Shown here: in pieces, positions 6,100 to 9,942 of the stretch | Layout: each line of letters begins with the position of its first letter | How positions within the stretch are numbered: position 1 is the first letter of the stretch | Assembly (NCBI GenBank): GCA_902461565.1 | Contig: CABPYL010000060.1 | Span: forward strand, 1 to 9,942 | Length of the DNA stretch: 9,942 nucleotides | Origin: an uncultured Porphyromonadaceae bacterium | GTDB lineage: Bacteria > Bacteroidota > Bacteroidia > Bacteroidales > Muribaculaceae | Direction of reading: 5' to 3' | The notes under the pieces: generated by a model | Database searches by the model: none | What the model was told of the DNA's origin: nothing | Seen by the model: only the letters and a program-made list of their open reading frames with translations | Translations under genes and position numbers: made by a program

Positions 6100-7396
6100 T
6101 TGGTTTGTTGGCACCTCCTTTAGGATTGTCGGGATTTCGGCGCTTAGGTTTGGGACGGCGATTCTTTTGCGATCCGGCACCGTTCTGAGGCTGTTCGTCA
6201 TTTTTCTCGCGAGGCTGCGCAGGTGCGTCGGGCCGCGGCTGAGTGCCGGGCTGCTGTTTGCGCTTTTTCTTCTTTTTTTTGTCGAAACGACTTATATCGT
6301 CCTCTCCTCCAAGAATATCGCCGAAGTCGGAACGCATTTTTCCCTTGCCTTCTTCCTGCATTTGCAGAGAGAGAGGCTTCTCGCCTTCCTTGTTCATCGC
6401 GATAATTTCGAAAACACGCTCGGCGGGCAATGTTACCAGATTTGCGGCAACATTCTTGTCGGTGGAATATGTTACGAGGCGGTTGAAAATATCGCTTTTG
6501 AAATGATAGTATGTGTTATCTGCCGTCTCCAGCCTTACATCGCGCGGAGGCATACGCCTCGAAGCCTCAACATAGGCATCGACCTCGAAATTGAGGCAGC
6601 ATTTCAGCTTGGCGCACTGTCCGGCGAGCTTCTGCGGATTCAGCGATATATCCTGGAAACGGGCAGCGCTGGTGGCTACAGACACAAAATTAGTCATCCA
6701 TTGCGAGCAACACAGAGGGCGACCGCAGGAACCGATACCGCCAATGCGACCGGCCTCCTGACGCGCACCGATCTGCTTCATCTCGATGCGCACCTTGAAC
6801 GTCTCGGCCAACACCTTGATAAGCTGGCGAAAGTCCACACGCTGGTCGGCGATATAGTAGAATATGGCTTTGTTGCCGTCGCCCTGATATTCCACGTCGC
6901 CGATCTTCATGTTCAGCCCCAGCTCGGCGGCAATCTTGCGAGAGCGTATCATGGTATCCTCCTCACGGGCCTTGGCCTCCTCGAATTTCTCGAGGTCGTT
7001 GGGCTTGGCCTTTCGGAATACACGCTTCACTTCTGTGTTATTGGAACGTGTCGCCTTCTTCATGCGCAACTCGGCAAGGGCGCCGATCATGGACACTGTG
7101 CCGATGTCGTGCCCCGGCGCGGCCTCCACAGCCACCACGTCGCCGATCACAAGCGGCAGATTGGTGGCGTTCAGGTAGTAGCCCTTGCGTGTATTCTTGA
7201 ACTGCACCTCAACGATATCGCTGTCGGCACAGCCGCCGGGAATATCCTCAAGCCAGTTGAAACTGTGCAGCTTTCGCCTACGGCAATCGCCTCCGCAACA
7301 GTTGTGCAGAGGCATGACCTTGGGCTCTGCAGCTTCGGCAGCCTCGTCGGTCAGGTGCTGTTCCTCGGGCAGTTCCTTATTATTCTCTTGCTCCAT
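6077..7396 (-). CDS. ricT: RicT/PSP1-domain iron-sulfur regulatory protein
   Basis: This 439-residue protein carries a PSP1 C-terminal-type domain in its middle (about 60-290). The two cysteine motifs CGRPLCCSQW (224-233) and CAKLKCCLNFE (261-271) match those that hold Fe-S clusters in Bacillus YaaT/RicT. In Bacillus, RicT with RicA and RicF binds RNase Y and is needed for many mRNA maturation cuts. The present gene sits 6 bases after rny, which fits a similar partnership here, although no RicA or RicF homologue is in the window. Oddities include an extra N-terminal cysteine group (NCCGGDC, 32-38, plus Cys56), a polylysine stretch (373-380), and a Pro/Lys/Arg/Asn-rich disordered tail to the end that could bind RNA. 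The protein is cytoplasmic. The 3' end overlaps gldH by 23 bases. Confidence 0.9.
   Translation of the reverse strand: MEQENNKELPEEQHLTDEAAEAAEPKVMPLHNCCGGDCRRRKLHSFNWLEDIPGGCADSDIVEVQFKNTRKGYYLNATNLPLVIGDVVAVEAAPGHDIGTVSMIGALAELRMKKATRSNNTEVKRVFRKAKPNDLEKFEEAKAREEDTMIRSRKIAAELGLNMKIGDVEYQGDGNKAIFYYIADQRVDFRQLIKVLAETFKVRIEMKQIGARQEAGRIGGIGSCGRPLCCSQWMTNFVSVATSAARFQDISLNPQKLAGQCAKLKCCLNFEVDAYVEASRRMPPRDVRLETADNTYYHFKSDIFNRLVTYSTDKNVAANLVTLPAERVFEIIAMNKEGEKPLSLQMQEEGKGKMRSDFGDILGGEDDISRFDKKKKKKRKQQPGTQPRPDAPAQPREKNDEQPQNGAGSQKNRRPKPKRRNPDNPKGGANKPNEKPPQE
6112..6121 (-). promoter_or_regulatory. Extended Shine-Dalgarno-like sequence for gldH inside ricT
   Basis: On the minus strand AAAGGAGGTG ends 12 bases before the chosen gldH ATG. 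It is complementary over ten bases to the usual 16S rRNA 3' end. Bacteroidota genes seldom use such sequences. Here it also encodes Lys-Gly-Gly near the ricT C-terminus, so part of the match may be fortuitous, and the spacing is longer than ideal. It does support 6099 rather than a further upstream start. Confidence 0.4.
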
Positions 7397-7402
7397 ACGG
7401 CC

Positions 7403-8944
7403 TTACTTGGCAAAACTTACGGAACGTGTCTCGCGGATAACGGTAATCTTCACCTGGCCCGGATACGTCATTTCGTCCTGGATGCGGCGTGCGATTTCCG
7501 ATGAAAGCTTTTCTGTTTCGGCATCGTTGATCTTCTCGGCGCCGACAATCACACGCAGTTCGCGGCCTGCCTGGATTGCATAGGTCTTGATAACGCCGGG
7601 ATAGGACATTGCAAGCTGTTCAAGGTCGTTCAGGCGCTTGATGTAGGCTTCCACAATCTCGCGGCGGGCGCCGGGACGGGCGCCGGAAATGGCGTCGCAC
7701 ACCTGCACTATGGGCGCGAGCAGTGATGTCTGCTCCACTTCGTCGTGATGGGCGCCGATGGCGTTGCATATTTCGGGTTTTTCCTTGTACTTCTCGGCAA
7801 GTTTCATACCAAGCAGTGCGTGCGGCAGTTCGGGTTCCTCGTCGGGTACCTTGCCTATATCGTGCAACAGACCGGCACGGCGTGCTTTCTTGGGGTTGAG
7901 GCCAAGTTCGGATGCCATGATCGCGCACAGATTGGCAGTCTCGCGCGAGTGCTGCAACAGGTTCTGGCCGTAGCTGGAACGATATTTCATCTTGCCCACA
8001 AGGCGGATAAGCTCGGGGTGCAGACCGTGGATACCAAGGTCGATGGCAGTGCGCTGGCCGGTCTCGATAATCTCCTGTTCGATCTGCTTGCGCACCTTGG
8101 CAACAACTTCCTCGATGCGCGCGGGATGGATACGGCCGTCGGCCACAAGCTGATGCAGGGCAACACGGGCAATCTCGCGGCGCACAGGGTCGAAACCGCT
8201 CAGCACGATAGCCTCGGGGGTATCGTCTACAATAATTTCTATACCAGTTGCGGCCTCGAGGGCGCGGATGTTGCGGCCTTCGCGGCCGATTATACGGCCC
8301 TTTATTTCATCGGAATCGATGTGGAATACGGTAACGGCATTCTCTATGGCCGTTTCTGTAGCCACACGCTGGATAGACTGCACCACGATGCGGCGCGCCT
8401 CCTTGTTGGCGGTGAGCTTGGCATCATCCATGATATCGTTGATATACGATGCCGCAGCGGTCTTGGCTTCTTCCTTGAGGCTCTCGATAAGTTTGTCCTT
8501 TGCTTCGGCCGACGAAAGACCGGAAATCTGCTCGAGAAGCAGCTGGGCCTTGTGGTGGAGTTCGTCAAGCTCGTTCTGCTTGTTTTTTACCACCACCTGC
8601 TGGGCGTCGATGTTCTGACGGAGTTCGTCGAGTTCGTTGCGTGTACGCTGGTTCTCGCTCTGCTGGGCGTTAAGCTGCAGCTCGCGCTGCTTCATCTTTG
8701 CCTCGGTGGACTGCAGTTTGGACATTTTCTGCTGCGCCTGTTTTTCGGCGTCGGATGTGATTTTAAGGGCTTCTTCACGGCCTTCGAGCACCTTGTCGCG
8801 CTTGAGGTCGTCGGCCTGGCGGTTTGCTTCGGCCAGAATCTGTTTAGCGCGGGTGTTTGCCATCCTGCGCTGGCACAGCAACGTAACACCCACACCTATT
8901 GCGGCGGCCACGATTGCTATTGCGATAAAAATAACAGCTGTCAT
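7403..8944 (-). CDS. rny: Ribonuclease Y
   Basis: This 513-residue membrane-anchored endoribonuclease initiates mRNA decay and processing. The layout is typical. There is one N-terminal membrane helix (about 4-23), then a long charged coiled coil (about 28-200). A KH RNA-binding domain follows with GRIIGREGRNIR (216-227). The HD catalytic domain has His332, the metal-binding pair HDIGK (361-365), AHHDE (398-402) and Asp417. A conserved C-terminal region ends in ETRSVSFAK. All catalytic residues expected for the family are present and the length is normal. The ATG at 8944 directly precedes the membrane helix. It is preceded by a 171-base structured gap after zapA and followed after 6 bases by ricT, whose Bacillus counterpart binds RNase Y. 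Its 5' leader could be a target for autoregulation, but I see no proven element. Confidence 0.96.
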   Translation of the reverse strand: MTAVIFIAIAIVAAAIGVGVTLLCQRRMANTRAKQILAEANRQADDLKRDKVLEGREEALKITSDAEKQAQQKMSKLQSTEAKMKQRELQLNAQQSENQRTRNELDELRQNIDAQQVVVKNKQNELDELHHKAQLLLEQISGLSSAEAKDKLIESLKEEAKTAAASYINDIMDDAKLTANKEARRIVVQSIQRVATETAIENAVTVFHIDSDEIKGRIIGREGRNIRALEAATGIEIIVDDTPEAIVLSGFDPVRREIARVALHQLVADGRIHPARIEEVVAKVRKQIEQEIIETGQRTAIDLGIHGLHPELIRLVGKMKYRSSYGQNLLQHSRETANLCAIMASELGLNPKKARRAGLLHDIGKVPDEEPELPHALLGMKLAEKYKEKPEICNAIGAHHDEVEQTSLLAPIVQVCDAISGARPGARREIVEAYIKRLNDLEQLAMSYPGVIKTYAIQAGRELRVIVGAEKINDAETEKLSSEIARRIQDEMTYPGQVKITVIRETRSVSFAK

Positions 8945-8972
8945 CTATCTCTTTTGGAGGAACATAGTTAAT

Positions 8973-9000
8973 AAAAAAGCACCTCTCTGCATATAGGGGC
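8973..9000 (-). terminator. Terminator-like hairpin and U-tract before rny
   Basis: On the minus strand GCCCCT (9000-8995) can pair with AGGTGC (8984-8979), with one mismatch, followed by TTTTTT (8978-8973). This local hairpin uses the same 3' bases as the closing stem of the candidate 6S RNA, so the two folds exclude each other. It may define the small RNA's 3' end while letting some transcription read through into rny. The stem is short, so it is probably a leaky terminator. Confidence 0.5.
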
Positions 9001-9110
9001 ACAGCGATGCCCGGCAACAGAAAAAGTGCGGAATATAATCTCGGCGCGCGAGGTTCAGCGGTGCTCGCGCCGCGGCGTGTGATAGCCACAATGTTCCCCG
9101 AGGGGTGCCG
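8973..9110 (-). ncRNA. ssrS: Candidate 6S-like RNA (ssrS) between zapA and rny
   Basis: The 171-base gap between zapA and rny folds on the minus strand into a rod. The ends pair: GCACCCCTC (9108-9100) with GAGAGGTGC (8987-8979), 8 of 9 positions. GGGG (9099-9096) then pairs with CCCC (8999-8996). A large, mostly unpaired middle follows. The tip is a GC-rich hairpin with GGCGCGAG near 9071-9064 against CTCGCGC at 9052-9046 and an 11-base loop. Six T residues follow the closing stem. A closing stem, a central bubble and a terminal arm are the layout of 6S RNA, which binds the housekeeping RNA polymerase. In gamma-proteobacteria 6S lies beside zapA, and I recall similar placement in Bacteroidales. 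About 138 bases is short for 6S, and exact ends are unknown. A structured rny leader is the alternative. Confidence 0.5.
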
Positions 9111-9115
9111 TACCG

Positions 9116-9412
9116 TCAGTCGGTGCCGGCAAGCAACTGGTCGATGCGCGTTTCGAAATTGTCCAGCATGTCCGATTGCGAACGGATCAGTTCGGTTTTC
9201 TGGTACAGCATGGTGGCGTAGTACAAGGCTACTTTCGCAAGTGCTACAATTTCCGAGTCGGCGTTGTGGCCGTAGCGGAATTTCTGCAAGTTATCGTTTA
9301 TGCGCTCGATTACATAGCGGTAGAACGACTCTTCGTCCTCGGCGATAGGGAGCTTGAAAGGCTCGGCGCCGGCTATCTTGACTGTTATCGTGTGTATGTT
9401 CGACTGTTTCAT
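9116..9412 (-). CDS. zapA: Cell division protein ZapA
   Basis: I chose the ATG at 9412, which gives 98 residues, the usual ZapA size. The N-terminal segment HTITVKIAGAEPFKLPI (7-23) is the characteristic beta hairpin of the family. Residues about 26-45 (EESFYRYVIERINDNLQ) form the first helix, and 52-92 form the long dimerisation helix with ALAKVALYYA. ZapA is a cytoplasmic protein that tetramerises and cross-links FtsZ filaments at the division ring. A longer frame to 9463 would overlap the upstream gene and add 17 residues without family character. It lies 20 bases after the coiled-coil gene and just before the candidate 6S RNA. The zapA start beginning MKQSNIHTITVKI fits Bacteroidota relatives. 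Confidence 0.9.
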   Translation of the reverse strand: MKQSNIHTITVKIAGAEPFKLPIAEDEESFYRYVIERINDNLQKFRYGHNADSEIVALAKVALYYATMLYQKTELIRSQSDMLDNFETRIDQLLAGTD

Positions 9413-9432
9413 CAGCTCGTGGGATGCGGTGG

Positions 9433-9732
9433 CTAAATGTCTTTCATCAAGTCGGCGACGCAAGCGTCGATTTCCCGCACTAAATCTGACAGTATGGCTC
9501 GGGCTTCGCGGGCGGTTCGCACCTCGGGGGCTATGGCACCCGAGATTTTGAGAAAGTGCAGTTCACTGCTCATTCTCTCGTTCTGCTTTTTCAGCTTTTC
9601 TATCTCGGCCAGCAACTCCTCTTGCTGTCGGCGCAGTTCGGCGTTCTCTTTCTTCAAAGTACCGAAGCGCGTTACAAGAAGCTCGCATTTATGGCCCAGG
9701 CGGCTAAGCTGCTCAGAGAGGTCCTTTGCCAT
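9433..9732 (-). CDS. Small coiled-coil protein, ZapB-like in form, paired with zapA
   Basis: This 99-residue cytoplasmic protein is almost entirely helical. Residues about 3-62 form a charged heptad coiled coil, rich in Glu, Lys, Leu and Gln. A short Gly/Pro linker (about 64-69) leads to a second conserved-looking helix, AREARAILSDLVREIDACVADL (74-95). No catalytic motif or signal peptide is present. Size and shape resemble ZapB, the coiled-coil partner of ZapA, and a protein of this kind commonly precedes zapA in Bacteroidota, but sequence homology to ZapB cannot be shown here. It is the first gene of the cluster, with a good promoter ending about 16 bases upstream of its ATG. A role in FtsZ-ring assembly with ZapA is inferred from context. 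Confidence 0.8.
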   Translation of the reverse strand: MAKDLSEQLSRLGHKCELLVTRFGTLKKENAELRRQQEELLAEIEKLKKQNERMSSELHFLKISGAIAPEVRTAREARAILSDLVREIDACVADLMKDI

Positions 9733-9747
9733 TTTATCAAATTTTTA

Positions 9748-9778
9748 CAAAAGTAACTATTATTTCGCGAATACCAAA
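9748..9778 (-). promoter_or_regulatory. Bacteroidota-type promoter driving the minus-strand cluster
   Basis: On the minus strand TTTG (9778-9775) is separated by exactly 19 bases from TACTTTTG (9755-9748). This matches the primary sigma consensus of the phylum, TTTG-N19-21-TAnnTTTG. The predicted start site is near 9742, leaving a leader of only about ten bases before the ATG at 9732. It is the best minus-strand promoter I could find in the window and probably drives the coiled-coil gene, zapA and, by read-through, the genes beyond. Confidence 0.75.
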
Positions 9779-9885
9779 AATTTCATCCACTTTTTTCATT
9801 CCGTCCATTTCTAAAACGATTTCCAAAGCGATTGCAGCACTTGCCCGGGTCTTTGACAGAATTAAATTATGGGACTGGCGAATCT

Positions 9886-9915
9886 TTTTGACACTCAAGC
9901 TTGGAGGTGTCAAAA
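9886..9915. repeat. Inverted repeat overlapping the rightward promoter, possible operator
   Basis: TTTTGACAC (9886-9894) and GTGTCAAAA (9907-9915) are perfect 9-base inverted arms. Between them lies an 8-base palindrome, CAAGCTTG (9896-9903). The dyad covers the -33 box of the rightward promoter, as an operator would. A T-run follows at 9916-9921, so a weak terminator for transcripts from the left is the alternative. No plus-strand gene lies just to the left, which makes a terminator less likely. Confidence 0.45.
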
Positions 9916-9931
9916 TTTTTTATTATCTTTG
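9901..9931 (+). promoter_or_regulatory. Rightward Bacteroidota-type promoter leaving the window
   Basis: On the plus strand TTGG (9901-9904) is followed after 19 bases by TATCTTTG (9924-9931), a perfect TAnnTTTG box with a near-consensus -33 element. Transcription would start near 9937 and run off the right edge, divergent from the zapA cluster. The gene it serves is not visible. An inverted repeat overlaps its upstream half. Confidence 0.6.
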
Positions 9932-9942
9932 TGCTACCATTT

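Noticed and set aside
6100..6201. An upstream in-frame start for gldH at 6201
   Set aside because: It would place about 34 non-hydrophobic residues before the lipoprotein signal peptide and overlap ricT by about 125 bases. The ATG at 6099 gives a proper signal peptide.
5786..7504. A 572-codon open frame on the plus strand opposite gldH and ricT
   Set aside because: It is antisense to two well-recognised genes, crosses their boundary, and its translation shows no domain. Codon bias of the real genes on the other strand opens such frames.
7745..8971. A 408-codon open frame on the plus strand opposite rny
   Set aside because: It mirrors the rny coding sequence, including its coiled-coil region, and gives a low-complexity hydrophobic translation with no recognisable motif.
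9413..9463. An upstream in-frame start for zapA at 9463
   Set aside because: It adds 17 residues without family character and overlaps the coiled-coil gene. The ATG at 9412 gives the normal ZapA N-terminus.
9869..9942. A plus-strand ATG frame running off the right edge
   Set aside because: It is only 24 codons, lies across the inverted repeat and promoter boxes, and has no coding character, so promoter function explains the bases better.
1..9942. Search for CRISPR arrays, transposon ends, tRNA or rRNA genes
   Set aside because: No regularly spaced direct repeats, transposase motifs or tRNA-like cloverleaf sequences were seen on either strand by eye.

Overview
The window looks like a chromosomal segment of a Bacteroidales bacterium, probably a gut-type member. 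The GC content is moderate, roughly 50-55% by eye. Lineage markers are a GldH-family lipoprotein, a Bacteroidota-type RicT/PSP1 protein, an Lnb-type (formerly DUF4105) protein with five membrane helices, and promoters of the Bacteroidota pattern TTTG-N19-TAnnTTTG. A family such as Muribaculaceae is possible but not proven. No mobile element, CRISPR array, tRNA or rRNA was found. Apart from a short fragment at the left edge, every protein gene is on the minus strand, so the biology is read from right to left.

Right edge (9733-9942): this 210-base gene-free stretch carries two opposed promoter candidates. One fires leftward into the gene cluster. The other fires rightward out of the window and overlaps an inverted repeat.

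Division and RNA block (9732 down to 6077): a small coiled-coil protein (ZapB-like in form) and zapA come first. A 171-base gap follows that can fold into a 6S-RNA-like rod ending in a U-tract. Then come ribonuclease Y (rny) and, 6 bases later, ricT. RicT-type proteins are known in Bacillus to work with RNase Y, so this adjacency is the most suggestive arrangement here.

Envelope, metabolic and tRNA block (6099 down to 1081): gldH overlaps the end of ricT. A HAD-family phosphatase, an M24 metallopeptidase, a CCA-adding tRNA nucleotidyltransferase with an HD domain, and the lipoprotein N-acyltransferase candidate lnb follow with gaps or overlaps of -4 to 30 bases. This looks like one long polycistronic unit.

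Left end (1-1080): an OmpA-type peptidoglycan-binding lipoprotein follows after an AT-rich 50-base spacer, then a strong palindromic terminator. A convergent plus-strand reading frame ends just before that terminator and may be the C-terminus of an outer-membrane beta-barrel protein.

Taken together, the cluster combines division-ring assembly, RNA decay and maturation, tRNA end maturation, and production of envelope lipoproteins together with the enzyme thought to finish their acylation. Most genes are core Bacteroidota genes. The points worth a second look are the candidate 6S RNA or leader between zapA and rny, the rny-ricT pairing, and the lnb-lipoprotein linkage. I see no clear sign of a wholly unknown system.
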